Shown: one piece after another, positions 46,699 to 55,236 of the stretch
How the letters are laid out: each line of letters opens with the position of its first letter
How positions within the stretch are numbered: position 1 is the stretch's first letter
Notes under the pieces: model-generated
Database searches by the model: none
What the model saw: only the letters and a program-made list of their open reading frames with translations
Told to the model about the DNA's origin: nothing
DNA from: Roseibaca sp. Y0-43
Lineage (GTDB): Bacteria; Pseudomonadota; Alphaproteobacteria; Rhodobacterales; Rhodobacteraceae
Length of the DNA: 64,000 bases
Reading direction: 5' to 3'
NCBI RefSeq assembly: GCF_020667835.1
Contig: NZ_JAFMPR010000001.1
Span: 62,001 to 126,000, forward strand
Program-made: the position numbers and the translations under genes

Positions 46699-47428
46699 GT
46701 ATCTGACCACCGACACGGGCCGCACACTGGCCTATCACAAGACAGACGGGCGCGGCCCCGGCATCGTGTTCCTTGGCGGGTTCATGTCTGACATGTCCGG
46801 CACCAAGGCCGTCTGGCTGGAGGACTGGGCACGCGCGCAGGGCCGCGCGTTCCTGCGCTTCGATTATTCGGGACACGGGCAGAGTTCCGGCGGGTTCACC
46901 GATGGCTGCATCGGCGATTGGGCGGCGGATGCGCGGGCGGTGCTGAGCGCGCTGACAGAGGGGCCGCAAGTGCTGGTGGGGTCGTCCATGGGCGGCTGGA
47001 TCGCGCTATTGCTGGCGCGCACCATGCCGGAACGGGTGCACGCGCTGGTGGGCATCGCCGCCGCGCCCGATTTTACCGAGGACAGCATGTGGCCGGGCCT
47101 GAGCGACACCCAGCGCGCCGAGATCATGGACAAGGGCCAGACCACCCTGCCCAACGATTACGACGCGCCCTACACCCTGACCCGTCGCCTGTTCGAGGAT
47201 GGCAAGCATCAGCTTGTCCTGCGCGCGCCCCTACCCCTGCCCTTCCCGGTGCGGCTGTTGCAAGGCACGCGCGACGACGCCGTGGCGACCAGCGTGCCCC
47301 TGCGGCTGATGGAACACGCAGACTGTCCCGATATGCGGCTGGAACTGGTCAAGGATGAAGACCACCGCTTTTCATCGCCGCGCTGTCTGGACCTGATCGC
47401 GCGGGCGATTGTTGAGGTCAGCGGCTAG
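46691..47428 (+). CDS. Alpha/beta-fold hydrolase
   Basis: A 245-residue serine hydrolase. Nucleophile elbow G-S-S-M-G-G-W near residue 98, oxyanion region F-L-G-G-F-M-S-D and a C-terminal His in D-E-D-H-R-F-S. The general fold is clear; substrate is not. Similar proteins are annotated as palmitoyl-protein thioesterase ABHD10-like hydrolases because of the S-D-M-S-G-T-K segment. It overlaps the MFS gene by 8 bp. Confidence 0.87.
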   Translation: MAEYLTTDTGRTLAYHKTDGRGPGIVFLGGFMSDMSGTKAVWLEDWARAQGRAFLRFDYSGHGQSSGGFTDGCIGDWAADARAVLSALTEGPQVLVGSSMGGWIALLLARTMPERVHALVGIAAAPDFTEDSMWPGLSDTQRAEIMDKGQTTLPNDYDAPYTLTRRLFEDGKHQLVLRAPLPLPFPVRLLQGTRDDAVATSVPLRLMEHADCPDMRLELVKDEDHRFSSPRCLDLIARAIVEVSG

Positions 47429-47481
47429 GGCGCGTTTGTTCGAAAAGGGCAAGTCTGACAGGCACTTTCGCAGAAATTACC

Positions 47482-48516
47482 CTAGAACGCGCAGATATTC
47501 TGCAAGCTGACCCATTGCCCGTCGCTTAGCAGCGCGCGGCTGGGTGCTTCGCCTGCCATGGGATCGCCCGCGCGCAGCTCGGGTAGGATCGGGCCGATGT
47601 CGGGGTCAAGCGGTTCTGGATTGTCAGCCAGCGCGCGCGACGACAGGCCCAGCGCCTCGAACCGCGCGAGCAGCGGGGCCAGATCCGGCAGGGGCGCGGC
47701 GTCAGTGACATGCGCAGCCGCATAGCCCGCCAGCGCATCACTGGGCACCGTGCCAGAGGTCAGCAGGCCCAAAGTCTTAAACGTGCCAATATAGTCCAGC
47801 ACCGGGCGCACCGGGTCGCCCATGCGCTGGCGCGCCTCTGCCAGCAGCAGCGCGCCCGCGATGGCGTCGGCGCTCTCGGCGGCATCCAGCAACCGCGCGT
47901 CGATCACGTAAACCCCGCCGGGAAAGCCGGTGACGCGCGCCGCGGGCGTGCCTTGCATGACACGCACATCGGCGGGTTGGCCCAGCACTTGCCGGTGAAG
48001 CGCATCCAGCGCGGCGCGGCCCTGCTGGGTGTTGCAGACCTGAGCGCCCTGGCCCAGCAGATCGTCGGCCAGCCGTTTGCCGATGTCGTGGCGGGTGGTC
48101 CATGGCAGGACTGTCGCGGTATGCCGCTCCAGCGCCGGCGGAAAGACCATCGCCACCCCCACCAGCACGATCAAGGCCAGCCCCGCATAGCCCTTGCGCC
48201 CCAGCCGGTCGCGCCAGCGCCGTGGCGGGGCAAGCGCCGCCTGCACCTCGTCCAGCGCGTCGATCAGCCAGTCGTCATCCAGTTCAAGCACTTCACCCGC
48301 ATCACCTTCGGGGCTGTAAAGCGCGGGGCGCTCACGCGGGTTGTGCCTGCGCACGGCGGGCAGCGACCAATGCGACAACACTTGCATACTGCGGCTGTCA
48401 GAGATCACCAGCGTCGCATCGCCGAAATTGACCACCACCTCGCGGCGCTGGTCCTCGACCCGCGCCGACCAAAGGCCGATCCCTTCCAGTTTGCGATATT
48501 TGTCCAGCGCGGTCAT
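47482..48516 (-). CDS. Single-span membrane protein with degenerate M48-peptidase-like domain
   Basis: A 344-residue protein. Residues 1-60 resemble the soluble N-terminal module found before M48 peptidases; one membrane segment spans about 110-128. Residues 140-260 follow the M48 pattern (G-F-P-G-G-V-Y-V-I-D at 197-206, then A-G-A-L-L-L-A-E-A-R-Q), but where an HExxH zinc motif is expected the sequence reads L-L-L-A-E-A-R-Q. It is probably catalytically inactive. The M48 relationship is my inference from pattern, not from a search. Single gene with convergent and same-strand neighbours. Confidence 0.72.
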   Translation of the reverse strand: MTALDKYRKLEGIGLWSARVEDQRREVVVNFGDATLVISDSRSMQVLSHWSLPAVRRHNPRERPALYSPEGDAGEVLELDDDWLIDALDEVQAALAPPRRWRDRLGRKGYAGLALIVLVGVAMVFPPALERHTATVLPWTTRHDIGKRLADDLLGQGAQVCNTQQGRAALDALHRQVLGQPADVRVMQGTPAARVTGFPGGVYVIDARLLDAAESADAIAGALLLAEARQRMGDPVRPVLDYIGTFKTLGLLTSGTVPSDALAGYAAAHVTDAAPLPDLAPLLARFEALGLSSRALADNPEPLDPDIGPILPELRAGDPMAGEAPSRALLSDGQWVSLQNICAF

Positions 48517-48583
48517 GGCGCCCTATGCCTGCCTGAGCGATACGCCTCTTGCCTATCCCAGCGCGTGCGACTTGACCAGATGC

Positions 48584-50209
48584 CTACAAATCACGCACCT
48601 GTGCGCGCAGCTCGAATTTCTGGATCTTGCCAGTCGAGGTTTTGGGCAATTCCAGCACAATCACGCGCTTGGGCGTCTTGAAGCCCGCCAGACGTTCGCG
48701 GCAAAAGGCGATCAGGTCGGCCTCGGACACCTCTTGCCCCTCTTTCAGCTCGATGCAGGCACAAGGCACCTCGCCCCATTTCTCGTCGGGTTTGGCGACC
48801 ACGGCGGCCAGCGATACGGCTGGGTGCTTCATAAGCACGCCTTCCACCTCGACGGACGAGACATTCTCGCCGCCCGAGATGATGATGTCCTTCGAGCGGT
48901 CGGCGATCTTGATATAGCCATCGGGATGCAGATAGGCGATGTCGCCGGAATGGAACCAACCGCCCTTGAACGCCTCGGCGGTCGCCTCTGGGTTCTTGTA
49001 ATAGCCCTTCATCACGCCATTGCCGCGATGCATGACCTCGCCCAGGCTGGCGGCATCACGGGCGACCGGGGTCATGCTGGCGGGGTCCATGACCGTGACG
49101 CCGTCCATGAACGGCATGGCGACGCCGGTGCGAGCCTTGACCTCTGCCCGGTCGTCGCCTGTCAGATGGTCGAACCCGTCATGCCACAGGCATTCGGTGT
49201 CGGGCCCGTAGGTTTCGGTCAGGCCGTAAACCTGCGTGACGTCGAATCCCAAGGGTTCGATAGCGGCCAAGGTCGCGGCGGGCGGCGGTGCGCCTGCCGT
49301 GAACACCCGCACGATATGATCGAAGGGTTTGCGCTCATGGTCCTTGGCGTTGATGATCGTCTGCAACACGATCGGCGCGCCCGCCAGATGCGTGACCCCT
49401 TCGCCGCTGATCGCGTCATAGACGCCGGCGGCGGTAATATCACGCAGGCAGATCATCGCCCCGCCCAGCGCCGGCAGCATCCACGGATGGCACCATGCGT
49501 TGCAATGGAACATGGGCACGATGGTCAGGTAGCGGGGGAACAGCGTCATCTGCCAAGAGATCGGCTGCGACAGCGTGGACAGATACGCGCCGCGATGATG
49601 GTAGACCACGCCCTTGGGCCGCCCGGTCGTGCCGGAGGTGTAGTTCAGCGCGATGCTTTCCCATTCATCGGCGGGCATGATCCAGTCGAACCCCGCATCG
49701 CCCTGCGCCAGAAGGTCGTCATAGGTCGGGTGCTTGCCGCTGGCGGCCAGCCCGGCTTGGGCGTCGGGCACTTCGATCAGTTTGGGCGGGGTGGCAAGCC
49801 CGACACAGGCAGCTTCGGCCAGATCGACCAGCGCGCTGTCCACCAGCAGCACCTTCGCCTCGCCATGGCTAAGGATATACTGCACCGTATCCACATCCAG
49901 CCTTGTGTTGATGGCGTTCAGGATTGCGCCGCAGGCGGGCACGCCGAAATGCGCTTCGGCATGGGCGGGCACGTTGGGCAAGAGCGTCGCGACCACGTCG
50001 CCCGGCACAACCCCCATCGCGGCCAAGCCGGACGCAAGCCGCGACACGCGCGCGTGATACGCGGCATAGCTCTGCCGTTCGGTGCCATAAACGATGGCGT
50101 CACGCTCTGCGAACAGGTCGGCGGCGCGGCGCAGATGCGACAGCGGCGTCAGCGCCGTGAAATTCGCCGCGCATTTCTCCAGCCCCGTTTCGTCCTTCAA
50201 CCAGCCCAT
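48584..50209 (-). CDS. AMP-dependent acyl-CoA synthetase
   Basis: Adenylate-forming acyl-CoA ligase (541 residues). The AMP-binding motif Y-T-S-G-T-T-G-R-P-K-G lies near residue 183, Y-G-L-T-E-T-Y-G-P near 310, G-W-F-H-S-G-D-I near 395 and the catalytic Lys in S-T-G-K-I-Q-K near 526. Length and motifs fit medium-chain fatty acyl-CoA synthetases, and also the roseobacter 3-methylmercaptopropionate-CoA ligase DmdB. The sequence alone does not separate them. ATG 50209 has AGGAGG upstream. Palindromes upstream may be operators. Confidence 0.9.
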   Translation of the reverse strand: MGWLKDETGLEKCAANFTALTPLSHLRRAADLFAERDAIVYGTERQSYAAYHARVSRLASGLAAMGVVPGDVVATLLPNVPAHAEAHFGVPACGAILNAINTRLDVDTVQYILSHGEAKVLLVDSALVDLAEAACVGLATPPKLIEVPDAQAGLAASGKHPTYDDLLAQGDAGFDWIMPADEWESIALNYTSGTTGRPKGVVYHHRGAYLSTLSQPISWQMTLFPRYLTIVPMFHCNAWCHPWMLPALGGAMICLRDITAAGVYDAISGEGVTHLAGAPIVLQTIINAKDHERKPFDHIVRVFTAGAPPPAATLAAIEPLGFDVTQVYGLTETYGPDTECLWHDGFDHLTGDDRAEVKARTGVAMPFMDGVTVMDPASMTPVARDAASLGEVMHRGNGVMKGYYKNPEATAEAFKGGWFHSGDIAYLHPDGYIKIADRSKDIIISGGENVSSVEVEGVLMKHPAVSLAAVVAKPDEKWGEVPCACIELKEGQEVSEADLIAFCRERLAGFKTPKRVIVLELPKTSTGKIQKFELRAQVRDL

Positions 50210-50262
50210 ACACCCCTCCTGATTGTGCGATGCGCGCCTGCCCGCCCGGCCACGGGCCGATT

Positions 50263-50310
50263 TGCGCAATATTGTTGCGCATGACTAAGCAACCCGGATG
50301 CAAATTTGCA
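50263..50310. promoter_or_regulatory. Two palindromes upstream of the acyl-CoA synthetase gene
   Basis: TGCGCAA (50263-50269) and TTGCGCA (50275-50281) form a perfect inverted repeat with a 5-bp centre. A perfect 12-bp palindrome TGCAAATTTGCA lies at 50299-50310. Both fall within 54-101 bp of the synthetase start. TTTGC/GCAAA-type sites are used by regulators of acyl-CoA metabolism in this group; the match is inferred. Confidence 0.45.
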
Positions 50311-50461
50311 AGAGGCTGCGACCAATCCCCCGGCATTGTGGCGCAACAAAGACGACAATTCTTGAAAAAACCCCAGTTTGTCCCCGTTTTCGACCGTTAA
50401 CACAACTTAACGTAGCGCCATAACAGCCCAAACAGGCAACAACCGAAGAGCGAGGTGTGCC

Positions 50462-50638
50462 ATGTTCCACTCACTTGACCCGGTTACCAGTTTCCGTGCG
50501 CCGTATTGCACGACCCATGATCGCGATGCCCTGTGGCCCGACACCATTCTGGCCCAAGCGCCCCCCCATGATGCGCCCGCCTCCCGCGCGCCTGTCCGTT
50601 ACGCTTATCACGCAATCACGAAGGTGACGCTGGCATGA
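50462..50638 (+). CDS. Small ORF (58 residues) upstream of the Hint-like gene
   Basis: An ATG with GAGG about 8 nt upstream opens 58 codons, ending in T-K-V-T-L-A. The product is proline-, histidine- and aspartate-rich (F-R-A-P-Y-C-T-T-H-D-R near residue 11) and matches nothing I know. Codons show the normal GC-rich bias. Its stop overlaps an ATG (ATGATG) that opens into the Hint-gene frame. It may be a real small protein or a leader ORF. Confidence 0.45.
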   Translation: MFHSLDPVTSFRAPYCTTHDRDALWPDTILAQAPPHDAPASRAPVRYAYHAITKVTLA

Positions 50639-50730
50639 TGACCGCACAAACCCTGTTTGGGAAAAGAAACCTGCGAAACATCCCAATCGGTAAAATTCGG
50701 CCAAACTTACGCCACAAACGCAGTGAAGAC

Positions 50731-50738
50731 TTAACCAT
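50731..50738 (+). promoter_or_regulatory. TTAACCAT, CtrA half-site-like motif before the Hint-like gene
   Basis: TTAACCAT ends 25 bp before the Hint-like start. This octamer is described as a CtrA half-site in roseobacters. A GTTAACACAACTTAAC block with two TTAA boxes also lies at about 50396-50411, though its 6-nt spacing departs from the TTAA-N7-TTAA consensus. Confidence 0.35.
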
Positions 50739-50763
50739 GTTTTCTCGATCGGAGCCGACCCAA

Positions 50764-51429
50764 ATGACACATCCCAAGCCCTTTGGTCTTCAGACCGGTG
50801 CCCAGACGCCCAGCGGCGAGATGACTGCCATTTCCGCCGCCATGATGAAAGATGCCGAGCTGTATTCCATGGCCCTGCGCGAAGACGGTCTGCTGCCGGG
50901 CACGCTGGTGGCCACCGGCACTGGCTGGCGCAAGGTCGAAACGCTGCAACCGGGCGAAATGGTGCTGACCTTCGACAACGGAATGCAGCCCATCGCGCGC
51001 GTGCATGACCTGACCGTGCCGCAACATGCGCTGCCAGAGCACAAGGCCTATACCATGGTCGTGCCGCAAGGCGTGCTGGGCAATCGTCGCCAGATCGACA
51101 TGTTGCCGCTGCAAGAGATCATCATCGAATCGGATTTCGCCGAAGAGCAATATGGCGACCCGTTCGTGCTGATCCAGGCGCTGATGCTGGAAGGGTTCGA
51201 AGGCATCCGCCGCGTGCCGATTACCGGCGATCTGCGGGTTTACATGCCCACCTTCGAGCAAGAGCAACTGATCCATATCTGCGGCATGGCCTTGCTGACG
51301 GCGCGCGCGGAAAGCGACTTTTCCCCGCTAGAGGCCAGCACGCAGTTGCCCGGTCGCGAATACATGCGCCTGCCCCGCTCTGACCTGAGCGCACTGGCCG
51401 CAAGCCTGAAACAGCAAAGGGCGGCCTAA
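50764..51429 (+). CDS. Hint-domain-like protein lacking the catalytic cysteine
   Basis: A 221-residue protein of the Hint (Hedgehog/intein) type common in Rhodobacteraceae. From residue 42 the sequence follows G-L-L-P-G-T-L-V-A-T ... V-E-T-L-Q-P-G-E-M-V-L-T ... Q-P-I-A-R-V. In active Hint domains a Cys stands directly before x-x-x-G-T; here it is not present, and the later His of the H-R-I/V-L region also appears replaced (L-P-L-Q-E-I-I-I). Self-cleavage is therefore unlikely. ATG 50764 has GGAG 9 nt upstream; the frame is open back to 50635. A hairpin overlaps its stop codon. Confidence 0.75.
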   Translation: MTHPKPFGLQTGAQTPSGEMTAISAAMMKDAELYSMALREDGLLPGTLVATGTGWRKVETLQPGEMVLTFDNGMQPIARVHDLTVPQHALPEHKAYTMVVPQGVLGNRRQIDMLPLQEIIIESDFAEEQYGDPFVLIQALMLEGFEGIRRVPITGDLRVYMPTFEQEQLIHICGMALLTARAESDFSPLEASTQLPGREYMRLPRSDLSALAASLKQQRAA

Positions 51430-51436
51430 GCCGCCC
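51419..51436. terminator. Short hairpin at the end of the Hint-like gene and fadB
   Basis: GGGCGGC (51419-51425) pairs with GCCGCCC (51430-51436) around a 4-nt loop containing the Hint-gene stop codon. It lies 12 bp from the convergent fadB-type stop and may serve both genes. Confidence 0.45.
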
Positions 51437-51447
51437 CTGCCTGTTCT

Positions 51448-53643
51448 TTACGCGGCTTTGGCCGCTTTCGCATGATAGAAGCGGTGGCCGTCCTCGGCCA
51501 TCTGCCGCAACAGCGCCGGTGCCTTGAAACGTGCGCCATAGGCTGCCTCCAGCCGGTCACAGACCGACACGGCAAAGGGCGCGCCCAGCATGTCCAGCCA
51601 CGAGAACGGACCGCCCGACCACGGCGCAAAGCCCCAGCCCATGATCGCGCCCACATCGCCCTCGCGAATGTCGGTCAGCACGCCTTCTTCCAGCGCGCGC
51701 ACCGCTTCCAGCGCTTGCGCGAACATCAGGCGGTGCTGGACCGTGACAAGATCGGGCTGCTCTTCCGCTTGCGGATATTGCGCGGCCAAGCCCTCCCACA
51801 GGCCAAGACGTTTGCCTTTCTCGTCATAGCTGTAGAAGCCCGCGTTCGACTTGCGGCCCAAGCGACCCTGCTCGACCATCCAAAAGATGACCTCGTCCAC
51901 ATCACCATCGGCATAAGCGTCGCCCATCGCGGCGCGGGTGGCCTTGGCAATTTTCGCGCCCAGATCAAGCGAGGTTTCATCCACCAGTTGCAACGGCCCC
52001 AGCGGCATCCCCATCAGCTTGGCGGCGTTTTCCACCAGTGCCGGCGCCACGCCCTCGCGCACCATGCGCATCCCTTCGTTCAGGTAGGGGATGATGCAGC
52101 GGTTGGCATAGAAGAAGCGCGCGTCATTGACGACGATCGGCGTCTTGCGAATTTGGCGGACGAAATCCAGCGCCTTGGCGACGGCCAGATCGCCCGTCTC
52201 GCGGCCCTTGATGATCTCGACCAGCGCCATCTTGTCCACCGGGCTGAAGAAATGGATGCCGATGAAATTGGCGCGGCGCGCACTGGCCTGCGCCAGATCG
52301 GAAATCGGCAGGGTCGAGGTGTTGGTGGCGAAAATCGCGTCCTCGCCCAGCATGGCCTCGGCCTTTTGCGTGACCTCGGCTTTAACCTTGGGGTCTTCGA
52401 ACACGGCCTCGACCACCAGATCGCAGCCTTTTAGCGCCGCGTAATCGGTCGTGGGCGTGATGCGGGCCAGAACCTTGGCCTTGCCCTCTTCCGTGACTTT
52501 GCCGCGCTTCATGCCCTTGTCGAGGATCGCTTCCGCATGGGCGCGGCCGCGTTCCGCCGCATCTTGGGCGGCGTCGATCAGCACCACTTCAATGCCCGCA
52601 TTGGCCGCCACGTAGGCAATGCCCGCGCCCATCATGCCCGCGCCCAGAACGCCCAGCTTGGCGACCTTGGCATCGGGTGCGTCGGGGCGGTTCGCGCCCT
52701 TCTCCAACGCTTCCTTGTTGATGAACAGCGACCGGATCATCGCGCTGGAGGACGGGTTCATCAGGACGGATGTGAACCAGCGCGCCTCGATCTTCAGCGC
52801 GGTATCAAACGGCACCAGCGCCCCTTCATAGACCGCCGACAACAGCGCTTTGGCCGCCGGGTAGACACCTTGCGTCTTGCCGTTAATCATGGCCGAGGCC
52901 CCCACGAAGGTCATGAAGCCCGCCGGGTGATAGGGCGCGCCACCGGGCATTTTGTAGCCCTTGGCGTCCCACGGTTTGACCAGATCGGCATCTTTCGCGC
53001 CCAAGACCCACTCTTTCGCACGCGCCAAAAGTTCGTCAGGGGCCACGACCTCGTCGATCAGGCCGGCGGATTTCGCGCGCTTGGGGTCCATCAGCTTGCC
53101 TTCCAGCAGGAAAGGGGCCGCGCCCATCGCGCCCAGCTTGCGCGCCAGTCGCGTCGTGCCGCCCGCGCCGGGGAAGATACCAACCAGGATTTCCGGCAGG
53201 CCGATCTTGGCGCGCGGGTTTTCAGCCGCGATAATGCGGTGGCAGGCCAGCGGCAGTTCCAGCCCGATGCCCAGCGCGGTGCCGGGCAGCGCCGCGACAA
53301 TCGGCTTGCCGCCTTTCAGCGTTTTCGGGTCCATGCCCGCGCGCTCGATCTTGCGCAGGATCTTGTGCATTCCCATGATCGCGTCAAAGACCTGCTTGGC
53401 CGGGTCTTCATCGACCACGCCCTTGCCGGTGGCGAGGATGTTCAGGTCCATGCCTGCCGCGAAATCGGGCTTGCCCGAGGTGAGGATAACGCCCTTGACC
53501 GCGTCATCCGCGAGCGCGGTTTCGATATGTGCTTCCAGCTGCGCGAAACCTTCGAGCGACAGCACGTTCATGGATTTGCCGGGCACGTCCCACGTGATGG
53601 TGGCCACGCCGTCGGCATCGAGATTATAGGTGAATTCCTGCAT
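51448..53643 (-). CDS. fadJ: FadB/FadJ-type bifunctional enoyl-CoA hydratase / 3-hydroxyacyl-CoA dehydrogenase
   Basis: Alpha subunit of the fatty-acid oxidation complex (731 residues). The crotonase domain (1-~190) keeps both catalytic glutamates (G-L-E-L-P-L-A-C-H and G-L-P-E-I). The dehydrogenase begins with the NAD loop L-G-A-G-M-M-G-A-G near residue 335, with I-G-I-H-F-F-S-P-V containing the catalytic His. A C-terminal 3HCDH domain follows. It is last in the minus-strand operon, 11 bp after the thiolase gene. fadB versus fadJ naming is arbitrary. Confidence 0.94.
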   Translation of the reverse strand: MQEFTYNLDADGVATITWDVPGKSMNVLSLEGFAQLEAHIETALADDAVKGVILTSGKPDFAAGMDLNILATGKGVVDEDPAKQVFDAIMGMHKILRKIERAGMDPKTLKGGKPIVAALPGTALGIGLELPLACHRIIAAENPRAKIGLPEILVGIFPGAGGTTRLARKLGAMGAAPFLLEGKLMDPKRAKSAGLIDEVVAPDELLARAKEWVLGAKDADLVKPWDAKGYKMPGGAPYHPAGFMTFVGASAMINGKTQGVYPAAKALLSAVYEGALVPFDTALKIEARWFTSVLMNPSSSAMIRSLFINKEALEKGANRPDAPDAKVAKLGVLGAGMMGAGIAYVAANAGIEVVLIDAAQDAAERGRAHAEAILDKGMKRGKVTEEGKAKVLARITPTTDYAALKGCDLVVEAVFEDPKVKAEVTQKAEAMLGEDAIFATNTSTLPISDLAQASARRANFIGIHFFSPVDKMALVEIIKGRETGDLAVAKALDFVRQIRKTPIVVNDARFFYANRCIIPYLNEGMRMVREGVAPALVENAAKLMGMPLGPLQLVDETSLDLGAKIAKATRAAMGDAYADGDVDEVIFWMVEQGRLGRKSNAGFYSYDEKGKRLGLWEGLAAQYPQAEEQPDLVTVQHRLMFAQALEAVRALEEGVLTDIREGDVGAIMGWGFAPWSGGPFSWLDMLGAPFAVSVCDRLEAAYGARFKAPALLRQMAEDGHRFYHAKAAKAA

Positions 53644-53654
53644 GTTCCCCTCCC

Positions 53655-54866
53655 TTACACGCGCTCGATGATGGTCGCGGCGCCCATACCGGACGCGACG
53701 CACAAGGTCGCAAGGCCCACGCCTTGGCCGGTGCGCTCCAACTCATCCAGCAGCGTGCTGATAATCATCGCCCCCGTCGCGCCCAGCGGATGGCCCATCG
53801 CGATCGCGCCGCCATTCACATTCACCTTGGTGTCGGGCACGTCGAACGCCTGCATGAAGCGCAGGACGACGGCGGCGAAGGCTTCGTTCACCTCGAACAG
53901 GTCAATGTCGGAAATCTGCATCCCGCTGTCGCGCAGGATCTTTTCCGTCACGGGCACGGGGCCGGTCAGCATGATGGTCGGATCGGTGCCGATCTTGGCG
54001 GTCGCGCGGATCTTGGCCCTTGCTTTCAAACCATATTTTTCGCCGAATTCCTTGCTGCCGATCAGCACGCCAGCCGCGCCATCGACAATGCCCGACGAAT
54101 TGCCCGCATGGTGGATATGTTCGATTTTCTCAAGATGTGGGTATTTCATGATCGCCACCTTGTCGAAGCCCGGCATCGCTTCGCCCATATCCTTGAAGGC
54201 GGGTTTGAGCGCGCCAAGGCTTTGCATGTCGGTGCCGGGGCGCAGGTATTCGTCGCGCTCCAGAATGGGCAGTCCGTTCATGTCGCGCACGGCGACCACG
54301 GAGCGGTCAAAGCGCCCTTCCTGCCACGCCAGCGCCGCGCGGCGCTGGCTTTCGACGGCCAAGGCATCGGCCATGTCACGGGTGAAGCCGTATTCGGTGG
54401 CGATGATGTCGGCAGAGATGCCTTGCGGGACAAAATACTTCTCCATGGCGACGCTCGGGTCCACGGCCACGGCGGCCCCGTCCGACCCCATGGGCACGCG
54501 GCTCATCATTTCGACGCCGCCCGCGACATAAGCCTCGCCCGCGCCGCCGCGCACCTGGTTGGCGGCGATGTTCACCGCTTCCATGCCGCTGGCGCAGAAG
54601 CGGTTGATGGACAGACCCGGCACCTGTTCGTCGAATTCGGACGCCATGACGGCGGTGCGGGCAAGGCAGCCGCCCTGCTCGCCCACCTGGGTCACGTTGC
54701 CCCAGATCACATCTTCGATCGCGCGGGTGTCCAGATCGTTGCGCGCCTTCAGCGCGTCCAGCACGCCCGCCGACAGGCGCACCGCCGTCACCTCGTGCAG
54801 GCTGCCATCGGCGCGGCCCTTGCCGCGCGGTGTGCGCACGGCGTCGTAGATGTATGCGTCACTCAT
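53655..54866 (-). CDS. fadA: Acetyl-CoA acyltransferase (thiolase)
   Basis: Thiolase cleaving 3-ketoacyl-CoA (403 residues). Nucleophile Cys in N-R-F-C-A-S-G-M-E-A near residue 92, active-site His in M-G-H-P-L-G-A-T-G and the second Cys in T-L-C-V-A-S-G-M-G. The start 54866 has GAGGAAAG upstream. It probably forms the multienzyme complex with the bifunctional protein encoded next. The 154-bp gap upstream holds a hairpin. Confidence 0.95.
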   Translation of the reverse strand: MSDAYIYDAVRTPRGKGRADGSLHEVTAVRLSAGVLDALKARNDLDTRAIEDVIWGNVTQVGEQGGCLARTAVMASEFDEQVPGLSINRFCASGMEAVNIAANQVRGGAGEAYVAGGVEMMSRVPMGSDGAAVAVDPSVAMEKYFVPQGISADIIATEYGFTRDMADALAVESQRRAALAWQEGRFDRSVVAVRDMNGLPILERDEYLRPGTDMQSLGALKPAFKDMGEAMPGFDKVAIMKYPHLEKIEHIHHAGNSSGIVDGAAGVLIGSKEFGEKYGLKARAKIRATAKIGTDPTIMLTGPVPVTEKILRDSGMQISDIDLFEVNEAFAAVVLRFMQAFDVPDTKVNVNGGAIAMGHPLGATGAMIISTLLDELERTGQGVGLATLCVASGMGAATIIERV

Positions 54867-54915
54867 GTCTTTCCTCCTCGGGCCAAGCTTGGCCGGTGTC
54901 GTATTCTGTGTGATC

Positions 54916-54933
54916 GGGGCGTGACGACGCCCC
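54916..54933. repeat. 7-bp hairpin between the small gene and fadA
   Basis: GGGGCGT (54916-54922) pairs with ACGCCCC (54927-54933) across GACG. It lies in the 154-bp gap between the 70-residue gene and the thiolase gene on the minus strand. It may adjust read-through or mRNA stability between operon parts. No T-tract follows on the minus strand. Confidence 0.4.
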
Positions 54934-55020
54934 TTTCCGATAACTATTCGCCGGAGTTTCCGGGCCGTGACCTTGGCGCGGAATGGGCTGCGACGTGGTG
55001 GTCCCAATCGCCGCACTGCA

Positions 55021-55233
55021 TCACTTCTTCCGCGCCTCCAGCTCGGAGTTGAACAGCCGCAGGCGGTGGCCCAGATTGTCGGCATCCATGACGCTGTCGA
55101 AATTCTCGAACAGGAAGGACAGCGCCTCGCCCTCGTCCAGCCCCGCCTCTTGCGCGAAACGGCGCAAGCGGCGGTAGCCGTCCTCGGTCATGGCGGCGTT
55201 GAAGCGGCGGGTCAGGCGGAAGCGTTTGGGCAT
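55021..55233 (-). CDS. Small conserved-looking protein within the beta-oxidation operon
   Basis: A 70-residue basic protein (M-P-K-R-F-R-L-T-R-R-F start) predicted to be mostly helical, with acidic residues in its second half. I recognise no family. It begins 3 bp after the acyl-CoA dehydrogenase stop, so it is translated from the same message. Its short R/K-rich N-terminus could bind nucleic acid or act as a regulator of the enzymes, but this is speculation. Confidence 0.7.
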   Translation of the reverse strand: MPKRFRLTRRFNAAMTEDGYRRLRRFAQEAGLDEGEALSFLFENFDSVMDADNLGHRLRLFNSELEARKK

Positions 55234-55236
55234 GAC

